Origin: a virus
Length of the DNA stretch: 44,765 nt
Virus record (IMG/VR): IMGVR_UViG_3300015264_000033
Coordinates: 1-44,765 of that record
Direction: 5' to 3' (one strand)
Shown here: in pieces, positions 1 through 7,008 of the stretch
How the letters are laid out: each line of letters starts with the position of its first letter
Numbering within the stretch: position 1 is the stretch's first letter
Position numbers and translations under genes: made by a program
The notes under the pieces: generated by a model
Told to the model about the DNA's origin: nothing
Databases searched by the model: none
The model's input: the letters and a program-made list of their open reading frames with translations, nothing else

Positions 1-26
1 CACAGTCACCTGAGGAGAGCGAGCCG

Positions 27-218
27 ATGAACCTCAACGGCAAAGAAATCAAAGTCACGATCATCGCGGCCAAGCAGGCCGACGGTAAGTTCCATTTTCT
101 CCCCAAGGGCTTTCCCACCTTCTTCGTGAAGCCTTGGGAGAACTGGAGCATCAACGGCTGGAAAAGTAAGCACAGTGCAATCGCTGCCGGTCGTCGCGAG
201 TTCGCGAACTTTTTATGA
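27..218 (+). CDS. Small phage protein, unrecognised
   Basis: A 63-residue basic protein with several aromatic residues (WENWSINGW near residues 37-45). I do not recognise the family. The ATG is preceded by an AGGAGAG ribosome binding site about 8 bases upstream. Its stop lies only 5 bases before the tRNA-like gene, so the two are probably co-transcribed. The first visible gene of the accessory arm; the operon probably starts outside the window. Confidence 0.6.
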   Translation: MNLNGKEIKVTIIAAKQADGKFHFLPKGFPTFFVKPWENWSINGWKSKHSAIAAGRREFANFL

Positions 219-223
219 AATTT

Positions 224-299
224 CCGGGGTTAGCTCAAACGGTAGAGCACCGCCAGTACATGGCGGAGGTTGGGGGTTCGAACCCTTCACCCTGGACCA
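224..299 (+). tRNA. tRNA-like gene, nominal anticodon UAC (Val), with G at position 33
   Basis: A full cloverleaf can be drawn. The acceptor stem is 224-230 with 289-295 (one G-U pair). The D arm is GCTC/GAGC with an 8-base loop containing GG. The anticodon stem is CCGCC/GGCGG (250-254, 262-266), the T stem GGGGG/CCTTC with loop TTCGAAC, the discriminator is A, and CCA is encoded (297-299). The 7-base anticodon loop reads AGTACAT, giving UAC, which would read GUA valine codons. However, position 33 is G instead of the nearly invariant U, and the stem can add an A-T pair to close a 5-base loop. C1-G72 is also unusual for tRNA-Val. It may be a diverged phage tRNA, a tRNA with unusual decoding, or a remnant. 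Structure is confident; amino-acid identity is not. Confidence 0.7.
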
Positions 300-316
300 T
301 ATTTTCACACCAGAAG

Positions 317-682
317 TTGGGACTTTCCGAGTGTCCGTATCTTGAGCGCTGGGTCGTCAACTTCCGGTTGTTTTCGATTCGCCTTCATCACTGGATGGCG
401 TCCGATGATCAGCGGCACTTTCACGATCATCCGTGGTGGTACGTCTCTTTCGTTTTGAGCGGCTCCTACATCGACCGATCCCTGGACGGAGATGTGCCGC
501 GCGCGACGCATTCAATCGCCGCCTATAAAGCCACGCATCGCCACAGCGTCATCATTGACCGCCCGTGTTGGACGCTGCTTTTCACCGGGCGTGAACGCCG
601 CGTATGGGGCTTCTGGGTCAACGGCCGCTTCCGCAAACGCAGCAAGTATTTCTTCATCTTTGGTCATCATCCTTGTGAGTAA
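317..682 (+). CDS. Cupin-like phage protein
   Basis: The protein carries the pattern of small phage cupin-fold proteins. A WMASDDQRHFHDHPW segment with clustered His is followed by a THRHSV segment and a WTLLFTGRERRVWGFW strand. These histidines probably bind a metal. The function is unknown. The open frame extends back through the tRNA, but the conserved part begins after it, so I chose the in-frame TTG at 317. An ATG at 260 would lie inside the tRNA and is unlikely. The start is the weakest part of this call. Confidence 0.6.
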   Translation: MGLSECPYLERWVVNFRLFSIRLHHWMASDDQRHFHDHPWWYVSFVLSGSYIDRSLDGDVPRATHSIAAYKATHRHSVIIDRPCWTLLFTGRERRVWGFWVNGRFRKRSKYFFIFGHHPCE

Positions 683-689
683 AAAGTTC

Positions 690-887
690 ATGAAAACTAA
701 TCTGCTTGACGCTAATTCCACCGCGCTCAGTTTGGCATCCCGCCGTGCTGGCGAAGCGTGTGCCAGAAAATTATTCAACGCGCGCGGTAATCACAGCGAA
801 GTGCACCTCAACGAATATGAGCTTGCGCTGGCCTGTGCCGCGGCGGCCGAAGTCGCGGTTCAGATGGCGACCAAGGAGGCCGCATGA
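690..887 (+). CDS. Small Ala-rich phage protein, unrecognised
   Basis: A 65-residue helical protein rich in Ala and Glu. Its stop overlaps the ATG of the next gene (ATGA at 884-887), the coupling seen throughout this arm. The start is ATG 690. A GTG at 675 in the same frame, overlapping the previous stop, is the alternative and would add five residues. No family recognised. Confidence 0.6.
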   Translation: MKTNLLDANSTALSLASRRAGEACARKLFNARGNHSEVHLNEYELALACAAAAEVAVQMATKEAA

Positions 888-1150
888 GCGCCGTCACCAA
901 CGCGCCCTCCGTCATCACCAACGCGATGATCGCCGCCCAGCGCCTCGAGGTCACCGCGCAGATCGACAAGTTAGGCGCGACCGCGCTCCTGATCCGCGAC
1001 CAGCGCGACATCGCCGTCGCCGCCCTTCGCGACATTCACTTCGGCGCGCAGATGCAGTTGGATTCGGGGGTGTGGACCGGTGCCGCCTTGGGGCTCATCA
1101 AGGAGTTCAAGCGGGTGGCGCTGGCGGCGCTCAAGGAGACGGATGTATGA
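884..1150 (+). CDS. Small phage protein, helical, unrecognised
   Basis: An 88-residue mostly helical protein, preceded by a strong AAGGAGG ribosome binding site (about 872-878). Start and stop are coupled to both neighbours by 4-base overlaps. No motif points to a function. Confidence 0.65.
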   Translation: MSAVTNAPSVITNAMIAAQRLEVTAQIDKLGATALLIRDQRDIAVAALRDIHFGAQMQLDSGVWTGAALGLIKEFKRVALAALKETDV

Positions 1151-1860
1151 GCCCCATGCTCGCCGAACGCTTTGCCGAACTGGAGGCGCTACACCTGTCC
1201 GCCGGCAATCACGCGGATTTCGACAAGGGGATGTGCATCATGGAAGCGGTCGCCTATATCGCGGGCGAGCCCTGGTCCGATCACCCCACCTGCGCGTGCC
1301 CCGTGCTCACCTCCTTCCTGATGGCATGGAACGATGGGCTGCCCTCGGATGCGGAGCGCGATCGGTTGCTGAAACCCCTGGTGGAGCAACTGGTCGACAC
1401 GCGCTCCACGTCCGCCGTCGAAGAGCGCCGCTCCTACATGGCCTTGGACTGGCTCATTCGCGTGCATACACCGAAGTGGCTCGATCTCGTGCCCGCACTC
1501 GCTTCGCACGCCAAGGCGTTGCGCGATCTTGATGAGATCGTCGATCTGGCCGGCGCGACAGCAGCCGGCAAAATTACTAACGCTGCGTGGGACGCTGCGC
1601 GGGCCGCTGCGTGGGACGCTGCGCGGGCCGCTGCAGCCGCTGCGCGGGCCGCTGCGTGGGACGCTGCGTGGGACGCTGCGCGGGCCGCTGCGCGGGCCGC
1701 TGCGCGGGCCGCTGCGGGGACCGCTGCGTGGGACGCTGCGCGGGCCGCTGCGGGGACCGCTGCGCGGGCCGCTGCGGGGGAATTTTTAAAGCCGACGACT
1801 GAATGGCTACAGGTGAGCGCGCTCGACTTGGTTGCGCGAATGATTCGGGTGCAATCATGA
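1147..1860 (+). CDS. Conserved phage protein with C-terminal AAWD/AARA tandem repeats
   Basis: 237 residues. The N-terminal half (about 1-135) has Trp-rich and Cys-rich segments (CIMEAVAYIAGEPW, then HPTCACP, then a second Trp-rich helix WLIRVHTPKWLDL). It resembles a widespread domain of unknown function found in phages and bacteria. Residues about 146-211 are a 4-residue repeat (AAWD, AARA, AAGT) encoded by 12-base tandem repeats, then a short unique tail ends the protein. Proteins of this type commonly carry such Ala/Trp repeats, which would form a helical or coiled extension. Function unknown. Starts at ATG 1147, coupled to the previous gene. Confidence 0.75.
   Translation: MSPMLAERFAELEALHLSAGNHADFDKGMCIMEAVAYIAGEPWSDHPTCACPVLTSFLMAWNDGLPSDAERDRLLKPLVEQLVDTRSTSAVEERRSYMALDWLIRVHTPKWLDLVPALASHAKALRDLDEIVDLAGATAAGKITNAAWDAARAAAWDAARAAAAAARAAAWDAAWDAARAAARAAARAAAGTAAWDAARAAAGTAARAAAGEFLKPTTEWLQVSALDLVARMIRVQS
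1582..1780 (+). repeat. 12-base tandem repeat (minisatellite) inside a coding region
   Basis: Fifteen 12-base units of three main types (GCTGCGTGGGAC, GCTGCGCGGGCC, GCTGCGGGGACC), plus one 9-base unit (GCTGCAGCC) and a partial last unit. Every unit is a multiple of three bases, so gain or loss of units keeps the reading frame. The units encode AAWD, AARA and AAGT. The order of unit types is irregular, which fits repeated slippage or unequal exchange. Confidence 0.95.
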
Positions 1861-2054
1861 AACTCCTCGCCTCCCTCGGCTGGCAGCTGGCCCTCTTGGC
1901 CGCCATCGCGACGCTCTTCGGCATCTTCCTGCTCGCGATCGCGGTCGAGGCGCTCTCGAAGCCGTGGCGGAAGCGGCGGCAGCGTGAGCGCGACATGGCG
2001 CGGTTCAGTCTCAACGCCTTCAAGCCCGTCAACCGCAACTGGTGGGAGGCGTAA
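1857..2054 (+). CDS. Small single-pass membrane protein
   Basis: 65 residues. One strong hydrophobic segment (about residues 4-31, LLASLGWQLALLAAIATLFG onward) is followed by a highly basic stretch (KPWRKRRQRER), so the C-terminus is probably cytoplasmic. The ATG overlaps the previous stop by 4 bases. Function unknown. Confidence 0.65.
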   Translation: MKLLASLGWQLALLAAIATLFGIFLLAIAVEALSKPWRKRRQRERDMARFSLNAFKPVNRNWWEA

Positions 2055-2257
2055 TGAACGACCTGCTGTCTTTGGCCGACATCGCCACCATCAAAGTCGC
2101 CTTAGGCATCGCCCGCCTGCAATTCCCCCACGACGAGCGCTACGCCAAGACCTTCAAGCGCGTCTCGGTGCAGTTCGCGTTGAGCGTCGCGACCTCGACG
2201 ACGGCGGAGATTATTGAGGCGTCGCGGCTGCCGGTGCTGACCCGGAGACAAGCGTGA
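2054..2257 (+). CDS. Small phage protein upstream of the recombination genes
   Basis: 67 residues, no recognised family. ATG 2054 has a GGGAGGC ribosome binding site just upstream and overlaps the previous stop by one base (TAATG). A GTG at 2042 in the same frame is less likely. The stop overlaps the GTG of the exonuclease gene, so it belongs to the recombination operon. Confidence 0.6.
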   Translation: MNDLLSLADIATIKVALGIARLQFPHDERYAKTFKRVSVQFALSVATSTTAEIIEASRLPVLTRRQA

Positions 2258-3105
2258 CCATCCAATCCCGCGTGCCCCGCACCGAGTACGACGCTGTCGA
2301 GGCGCTCAACATCACGCGCTTAAAGTACCTGCTGCGCTCGCCGCAGCACTACCAGTACGCGCTAGAGCACAAGCGGGCGTCTGCGGTGATGACGTTAGGG
2401 ATCGCGACCCATGTCGCCACGCTCGAGCCCGAGCGCTTCACCAAGGAATTCGCCATCTGGAGCCGCCGCAGCGAGGCCGGAAACGCCTGCCCGCGCAAGG
2501 GCCAGTGGTGGGACGCCTTTCAACTCGAGCACAAGGGCCAGACCATCTTGACCGAGGATGAAGGCGCCCTCTCGCAGCAGATCGCGCGCGCCGTGCGCTT
2601 CGATGAGACCGCGAACAAATACTTGGCCATCGGCGACCCTGAAGTCACCTTCGAGTGGGAGATTGTGGGAGGCCGGCCCGCGAAGGGCCGTGTCGACTGG
2701 CTCACCACGCACGAGGGCTGCCCGACCATCGTGGGGCTCAAGACTTCGCGCGACTGCCGGCATTTTCAATTCGGCAGCCAAGCGGCGAAGCTGGGCTACC
2801 ACCTGCAGTGGGCCTTTTATCACGACGGATTCGAAGCGATCACCGGCAAAAAGCCGCATATGGTCGAGGTCGTCGTGGAGTCCGATGCACCGCACAGCGT
2901 CGCGACCTACATCATCTCCTCGGACATTATTGAGCAAGGCCGAGAGGAATATCAACGCCTGTTGCAAATCCTCGAGCACTGCGAGGCCACCGACGAGTGG
3001 CCGGGGCCGCAGCCCAACGAACAATATTTGACGCTGCCCACCTGGGCGTATCCCAACACCGAGGACGACCTCGGGGACCTTGAATTGGAGCCCATCGCAT
3101 CATGA
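2254..3105 (+). CDS. PD-(D/E)XK exonuclease-like protein (recombination), with altered acidic residue
   Basis: 283 residues. The fold features of phage PD-(D/E)XK exonucleases are visible: an N-terminal TRLKYLLRSPQHYQYAL helix, TLGIATHVATLEPERF, then KGRVDWL with D148. Next comes IVGLKTSRD with K163, and a GYHLQWAFYHDGF helix carrying the usual QxxxY pattern. Such enzymes resect dsDNA ends, paired with a single-strand annealing or binding protein. Oddly, position 161 is Gly (GGG) where the family has Asp or Glu just before the catalytic Lys (expected DLK, seen GLK). Either activity is lost or an acidic residue elsewhere substitutes. The GTG start overlaps the previous stop. The next gene, coupled at 3102, is a likely partner. 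Confidence 0.75.
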   Translation: MTIQSRVPRTEYDAVEALNITRLKYLLRSPQHYQYALEHKRASAVMTLGIATHVATLEPERFTKEFAIWSRRSEAGNACPRKGQWWDAFQLEHKGQTILTEDEGALSQQIARAVRFDETANKYLAIGDPEVTFEWEIVGGRPAKGRVDWLTTHEGCPTIVGLKTSRDCRHFQFGSQAAKLGYHLQWAFYHDGFEAITGKKPHMVEVVVESDAPHSVATYIISSDIIEQGREEYQRLLQILEHCEATDEWPGPQPNEQYLTLPTWAYPNTEDDLGDLELEPIAS

Positions 3106-3560
3106 TGAACGAAGAAGTCAAAAAGCATCCACGGCCGACCGTGTACGACCAATTATACCCAGGCCGCTTCATCAAAGCGGGCGAGCTCTTGGGCAAAAAG
3201 GTCACGCTCACGATGACCGATATCGAGCTTGAGGACCTGCAGGGCGATGACGGCGTGAAAAAGGTCAAGTGCATCGTCTCCTTCAAGGAGACCGATAAAA
3301 AGCTCGTCGCCTGTAAAACCAACGGCTTTTGTATCAAGGAGATGTTCGGGCCGCAGTTGACCGCCTGGGTCGGCAAGCGCGTCACGCTCTTCGAGGATGT
3401 GTGGAACGGCGAGCCCTGCACGCGCATCTGGGGGTCTCCCGATATCACGGAGGACCTCGAAGTGACGGTGGCCCTTCCGCGCCGGCGGCCCTTCAAAAAG
3501 ATCATGCACAAGATCGAGATCGCCGCGAAGAAGAGCCGCGAACCTGGGGAGGATGGTTAA
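3102..3560 (+). CDS. Conserved phage protein of the recombination cluster
   Basis: 152 residues. Conserved-looking segments include YDQLYPGRFIKAGELLGKKV, TNGFCIKEMFG and WVGKRVTLFED, followed by IRxWGSPDI and a basic Pro/Arg/Lys tail. The beta-rich core is compatible with an OB-like fold, and its place between two exonuclease genes suggests a single-strand DNA-binding or recombination accessory role. That role is inference. It overlaps the previous gene at ATGATGA. Confidence 0.6.
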   Translation: MMNEEVKKHPRPTVYDQLYPGRFIKAGELLGKKVTLTMTDIELEDLQGDDGVKKVKCIVSFKETDKKLVACKTNGFCIKEMFGPQLTAWVGKRVTLFEDVWNGEPCTRIWGSPDITEDLEVTVALPRRRPFKKIMHKIEIAAKKSREPGEDG

Positions 3561-4138
3561 TGATCGTCATCGACGCCGAAATCAAAAAGGGCATCTTGAA
3601 CAAAAAAGAGACGCCGATCGACGGCATTGAATACTGCGACGGCTGGCGCGACTTCGCCAACATGGGCGTGTCAGTCGTGTGCACCTACGACATCCACACG
3701 CACCTGACGCGCACGTTTCTGGAAGAGGACTTCGAGGACTTGAAGCTGTATCTGGGCGATCAGCCGACGGCGGGCTTCAACACGCGCCGCTTCGATTTGC
3801 CGCTGCTCAAGCACCACGGCATCACGGTGAACCAGGCGCGGCACTTGGACGCCCTGGAGCGCATCTGGATCACGCTCGGGCTCGATCCCGATCACTTCGA
3901 CTGGCGCACCCATGGCGGCTGGTCCTTGGATGCCATCATGACGGCGACCTTTGGGCTTGCGAAATCGGGGCACGGGGCGATGGCTCCGGTGTGGTGGCAG
4001 CAAGGGCGCAAGGGGCGCGTCATCGACTATTGCGGGCGCGATGTGTGGCTCGAAGGCAAGCTCGTGAGCCACATCTTGGCCGGCATGCCGGTGCATAAAT
4101 CGGTGGGCGATAGTGGCTTAAAGGTCGTCGTCGAGTGA
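3560..4138 (+). CDS. DnaQ-like 3'-5' exonuclease (DEDD family)
   Basis: 192 residues. Exo I: D5 and E7 in VIDAEI. Exo II: GFNTRRFDLPLL with D79. Exo III: DYCGRDVWLEGKL with Y157 and D161. A HxLDALERI helix and GWSLDAI segment lie between. This is the complete acidic set of an RNase H-fold exonuclease that removes 3' nucleotides from DNA using two metals. No DNA polymerase is encoded nearby, so it acts alone or with the host polymerase or the recombination genes. ATG 3560 follows the previous TAA by one-base overlap (TAATG). Confidence 0.8.
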   Translation: MIVIDAEIKKGILNKKETPIDGIEYCDGWRDFANMGVSVVCTYDIHTHLTRTFLEEDFEDLKLYLGDQPTAGFNTRRFDLPLLKHHGITVNQARHLDALERIWITLGLDPDHFDWRTHGGWSLDAIMTATFGLAKSGHGAMAPVWWQQGRKGRVIDYCGRDVWLEGKLVSHILAGMPVHKSVGDSGLKVVVE

Positions 4139-4353
4139 GCTTCGAGGCCGACACTACCGAGGCCCACGAGCGGCGTATCACGCGCTGCAAGACCTGTCGC
4201 GCGCAAATCATCTGGTTCAAGACTGAGGCCGGTCGCAACATGCCGGTCGATGCGGACACGGTTGAGCCCGAGGATGACGAGTACGAGCCGCCTAGGCACG
4301 TCAGCCACTTCGCAACCTGCGCCCAGGCCGGTCAGCACCGGCGGCCGCGATGA
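4135..4353 (+). CDS. Small zinc-ribbon-like phage protein (copy 1)
   Basis: 72 residues with a CKTCRAQIIWFKTEAGRNMPV segment and a HVSHFATCAQAGQHRR end. The Cys and His pairs look like a small zinc-binding fold. A clear paralogue lies at 5475-5726 with the same order (CKSCGANIVWFKT, MPVDAETV, HISHFATCPQAAQHRR). Function unknown. GTG start overlapping the exonuclease stop (GTGA). Confidence 0.7.
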   Translation: MSFEADTTEAHERRITRCKTCRAQIIWFKTEAGRNMPVDADTVEPEDDEYEPPRHVSHFATCAQAGQHRRPR

Positions 4354-4556
4354 ACCGCATCGACGCCACCCGCCAGCTGCTCGCCTGCCAGATCGATTGC
4401 GCCAATCTGCGCGAGATCAACAATAAGTTGCGGGACAAGTTGCTGGAGCTAGCGAAGGAATGTTCCGATTGCGATGGTACCGGCTTGCAGACGATCTTGG
4501 GCGAGCCCGGACCGTGTCCGGCCTGTGAGGACATACGAGAGGTCCTCAATGGGTAA
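4350..4556 (+). CDS. Small coiled-coil protein with DnaJ-type CxxC pair
   Basis: 68 residues. A heptad-like N-terminal helix (about 5-38) is followed by CSDCDGTGLQ and CPAC, a zinc-binding pattern like the DnaJ cysteine-rich module. Possibly a partner-binding protein; no family assigned. ATG overlaps the previous stop. Confidence 0.6.
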   Translation: MNRIDATRQLLACQIDCANLREINNKLRDKLLELAKECSDCDGTGLQTILGEPGPCPACEDIREVLNG

Positions 4557-5229
4557 GTTGCGCCCATCAATGCGAAAAGATCTGACCGGTCAGCGGTTCG
4601 GATTGCTGCTCGTGAAAGCCCCCGGAGAAAATCAGGGACGCAGAACGACATGGGTCTGCGAATGCGACTGTGGTACCGCTGCGATCGCGACAACCGTGTC
4701 TTTGAGGCGGAAAGTGCGTCCGAGGCATTCTTGCGGATGCTTGGTGAGCATCAATAGCAAAATCGCCAATACGATCCATGGAATGAAAGGCACCCCAGAA
4801 TATGGATCATGGCAAGCAATGATGTCGCGATGTAAGAATCCGCGAGTCAAGGAGTACCCCTACTACGGAGGCGCAGGAATTCAAATATGCGCCCGATGGG
4901 AATCTTTCGAAAACTTCCATGCGGATATGGGATCTCGACCAAGCGGTACGACACTCGATCGTATTGACAACAAAGGGAACTACGAGCCTAGCAACTGTCG
5001 ATGGGCGACAGCCCGGCAACAAGCCTGTAATCGTAGTTCCACCGATTTCGTAACGTTGCCAATTGCTGAACTCGAACGTGCACTCGGGTTTAGTCGCGGC
5101 CTTCTTTTCAAACGTCTGGGTAGTGGGTGGGATCTCATCACGGCCATTACTACGCCGACGCAAATACAGTTTTCGCGACCTCAAAAGTCAGCCGGCCTCC
5201 CGCCCGTGCTGCATCTGCCGCGGCGATGA
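4549..5229 (+). CDS. HNH homing-type endonuclease
   Basis: 226 residues. The N-terminal part is the zinc-ribbon-like DLTGQRFG ... WVCECDCG ... HSCGC module that precedes many phage HNH/AP2 endonucleases. The HNH core is YGSWQAMMSRC, followed by a LDRIDNKGNYEPSNCRWAT segment near residues 135-160. A C-terminal LPIAELERALGFSRGLLFKRL helix-turn-helix would give DNA specificity. It cuts DNA and may promote its own spread. Base use is less GC-biased than in neighbours, consistent with recent arrival. It overlaps the previous gene by 8 bases. It sits between two paralogous zinc-ribbon genes. Confidence 0.8.
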   Translation: MGKLRPSMRKDLTGQRFGLLLVKAPGENQGRRTTWVCECDCGTAAIATTVSLRRKVRPRHSCGCLVSINSKIANTIHGMKGTPEYGSWQAMMSRCKNPRVKEYPYYGGAGIQICARWESFENFHADMGSRPSGTTLDRIDNKGNYEPSNCRWATARQQACNRSSTDFVTLPIAELERALGFSRGLLFKRLGSGWDLITAITTPTQIQFSRPQKSAGLPPVLHLPRR

Positions 5230-5233
5230 CACC

Positions 5234-5458
5234 ATGACCGCCGAAGTCACACGACGTGGATTGGTGGATATGCAGGTGTGCGTGCCCGAGGACTGGACCG
5301 ACGCGCAAGCCGAAGAGTTCGCCAATCGCGATACTCCCACCGGCATTTCATCTGACTGGCATTTGCGCGGAGCCGATGATCCGGCGCAGGCCGGCGCACC
5401 GATTCGCGTGCCGTGCCAACAGCGCGCGGGGCACGTGCACATCATGCTGTCGTGCTAA
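5234..5458 (+). CDS. Small phage protein, unrecognised
   Basis: 74 residues, acidic in the middle (CVPEDWTDAQAEEFANRD) with a C-terminal RVPCQQRAGHVHIMLSC. No family recognised. Starts 4 bases after the HNH gene at ATG 5234. Confidence 0.55.
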   Translation: MTAEVTRRGLVDMQVCVPEDWTDAQAEEFANRDTPTGISSDWHLRGADDPAQAGAPIRVPCQQRAGHVHIMLSC

Positions 5459-5474
5459 CAGAAGGGAAAAGTTT

Positions 5475-5726
5475 GTGAGGATTAAATCGTATATGGACGC
5501 CTCAACTCGCACTATTGCCGGCCGCGCAATCAAAAGTTGCAAGTCGTGCGGCGCCAACATCGTGTGGTTCAAGACCGAAAGCGGAAAGGCGATGCCTGTT
5601 GACGCTGAGACGGTCGGATCTGCGGACATGCACTTGGATCTGAAAAAGCACATTTCACATTTTGCAACGTGCCCCCAAGCCGCCCAGCATCGGCGCTCCA
5701 CCTCTGCAAAGGAGTCACAGCCGTGA
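5475..5726 (+). CDS. Small zinc-ribbon-like phage protein (copy 2)
   Basis: 83 residues, paralogue of 4135-4353: CKSCGANIVWFKTESGK, MPVDAETV and HISHFATCPQAAQHRR match that gene segment by segment. Start GTG 5475 has a GAAGGG ribosome binding site 8 bases upstream; ATG 5493 is the alternative. The stop overlaps the next start. Confidence 0.65.
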   Translation: MRIKSYMDASTRTIAGRAIKSCKSCGANIVWFKTESGKAMPVDAETVGSADMHLDLKKHISHFATCPQAAQHRRSTSAKESQP

Positions 5727-5995
5727 TGTGCAATATCTGCCATCGAGAATACAGCAGCCCGTCGTTCGGCGGCCCCGGTGTATGTCCCGCATGCGACTGC
5801 GGAGTGCACCCGGATACGGTGCGCGTGCGCGAACTGGAAGTGGCATTGCGAGGGGCAATTGGACTAATCGAAGCATGGAGCAACGGGCCGCTGTTCAAGA
5901 ATGCGGGCGTGATATGGCCTGAAGGCGGATGTCAGGCACCCGCATTAATCGCAGCTAGAGCGTGCTTTCCTGCGCAAAGAAACTCGCAGCCGTGA
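5726..5995 (+). CDS. Small protein with two CxxC motifs
   Basis: 89 residues. The N-terminal CNICHREYSS and VCPACDCG form a likely treble-clef or rubredoxin-like zinc site, followed by a helix. The AAGGAG ribosome binding site at 5708-5713 supports this start. ATG overlaps the previous TGA by one base. Function unknown. Confidence 0.6.
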   Translation: MCNICHREYSSPSFGGPGVCPACDCGVHPDTVRVRELEVALRGAIGLIEAWSNGPLFKNAGVIWPEGGCQAPALIAARACFPAQRNSQP

Positions 5996-6081
5996 TGCGC
6001 CTCGTCCTCCTACTCTTCACGGCGGTCGTCCTTGTGTACGCGGGCATCGCCATTTACGCGGGGTTTCAGCCGCCATGGTGA
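5995..6081 (+). CDS. 28-residue membrane peptide
   Basis: An ATG overlapping the previous stop by one base (TGATG) opens a frame encoding MRLVLLLFTAVVLVY, then AGIAIYAGFQPPW. It is essentially one transmembrane helix. Phages commonly encode such peptides, but at 28 codons chance cannot be excluded. The coupling and the hydrophobic pattern are the evidence. Confidence 0.45.
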   Translation: MRLVLLLFTAVVLVYAGIAIYAGFQPPW

Positions 6082-6087
6082 AGCGAA

Positions 6088-6486
6088 ATGATCGAAGATA
6101 AAAGCAAAGAGTTCGCCGTGATGGTCTCCAAGGTGCAAGCGATAATCGTAGAGCGCGACGCCCTCGCCGCCGAGCTGGTCGACCGTACGACAGCGAACGT
6201 GCAACTCGCCGCTATTGGTCAGCGCCAGTTCGACCGCATCCGCGAACTGACGGAATCGCTAATGGTGAAAAGCGCCAAGATAGGCGACCTGGAGGCGGCG
6301 CTGCGCGAGATACGTGATGGCTTTCTCCCCGATGGTAGTTACGCGGGGCGTCCGATATACGAGATCGCGCCATTCACTGCGGAAACGCCAGTGAAGTGCA
6401 AAGAGTGCGTCTATGACATTCGCGAGCCGAATATCTGCGAGCGTTGCGGAACGCCGCGTACTTCTGACCGGGCATCGAAGCCATGA
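6088..6486 (+). CDS. Coiled-coil protein with C-terminal zinc site
   Basis: 132 residues. A long amphipathic helix (about 1-85) suggests a coiled coil. The C-terminus has CKECVYDI and CERCG, a four-Cys zinc site. No enzyme motif. Small phage genes with this layout are usually uncharacterised. Its stop overlaps the next ATG (ATGA). Confidence 0.65.
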   Translation: MIEDKSKEFAVMVSKVQAIIVERDALAAELVDRTTANVQLAAIGQRQFDRIRELTESLMVKSAKIGDLEAALREIRDGFLPDGSYAGRPIYEIAPFTAETPVKCKECVYDIREPNICERCGTPRTSDRASKP

Positions 6487-6680
6487 CCAACGAAGATGCA
6501 TATTTCGAGATCTGGTTTCAATTGCAGCGCCGCGATCACTGGAAAAGTCTCTACGGTGACGAACCGATGCACGAAGGATGGGGCGAGGGTTTCAAAGGCG
6601 CGATGAGTAAGGCTTGGCATGCGCGAGCTAGTTTTCACGTAACACCGTCGAGTGAGTTAGAGAAGCATGCTGACCGTTAG
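6483..6680 (+). CDS. Small Trp/His-rich phage protein
   Basis: 65 residues, with W and H clustered (EIWFQLQRRDHW, HEGWGEGF, AWHARASFH). No family recognised. Coupled to both neighbours; it overlaps the next gene by 14 bases. Confidence 0.55.
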   Translation: MTNEDAYFEIWFQLQRRDHWKSLYGDEPMHEGWGEGFKGAMSKAWHARASFHVTPSSELEKHADR

Positions 6681-6876
6681 ACAATTGATCGACCGTCTCA
6701 AGAAGCTCGACCAGGGCGCCGTGGTGGCGTGGCGCGACCATGACCAATCGGAAAACGAAGTCAACGGGTTCGTGCGCTCCATCGAAGAGGCAACCGAGCT
6801 GCTGTTGACTGACACCTACATCGCGAGCGTTTTGGAACGCGACGGCAAGCGGAACGTCGTGGTGTTGGGACCATGA
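6667..6876 (+). CDS. Small conserved phage protein (TVRQLIDRLKKLD type)
   Basis: 69 residues beginning MLTVRQLIDRLKKLDQ and ending with a VVVL strand. This resembles many small phage proteins of unknown function that start with a (T/S)VxELIxxLxxLDPxA helix. Overlaps the previous gene. Confidence 0.6.
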   Translation: MLTVRQLIDRLKKLDQGAVVAWRDHDQSENEVNGFVRSIEEATELLLTDTYIASVLERDGKRNVVVLGP

Positions 6877-7008
6877 GCATGTTTTCGCCGAAATTCCAAC
6901 TATCTTTCCTGCCCGATCAGCGACTTGCGTGCGACTGCTTTACCTCTAGAAATTTCGTCGCCAGACCGAGCATAGTATTGGAATCCTCTGCAATTACAGG
7001 GGTTTTCG

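Noticed and set aside
1529-1860. Several long frames (GPLRGTLRGP-like, GRCAGRC-like, and a - strand PAQRPAQR-like) over the repeat array
   Set aside because: They arise because 12-base repeats keep every frame open; the conserved N-terminal domain fixes the 1147-1860 frame.
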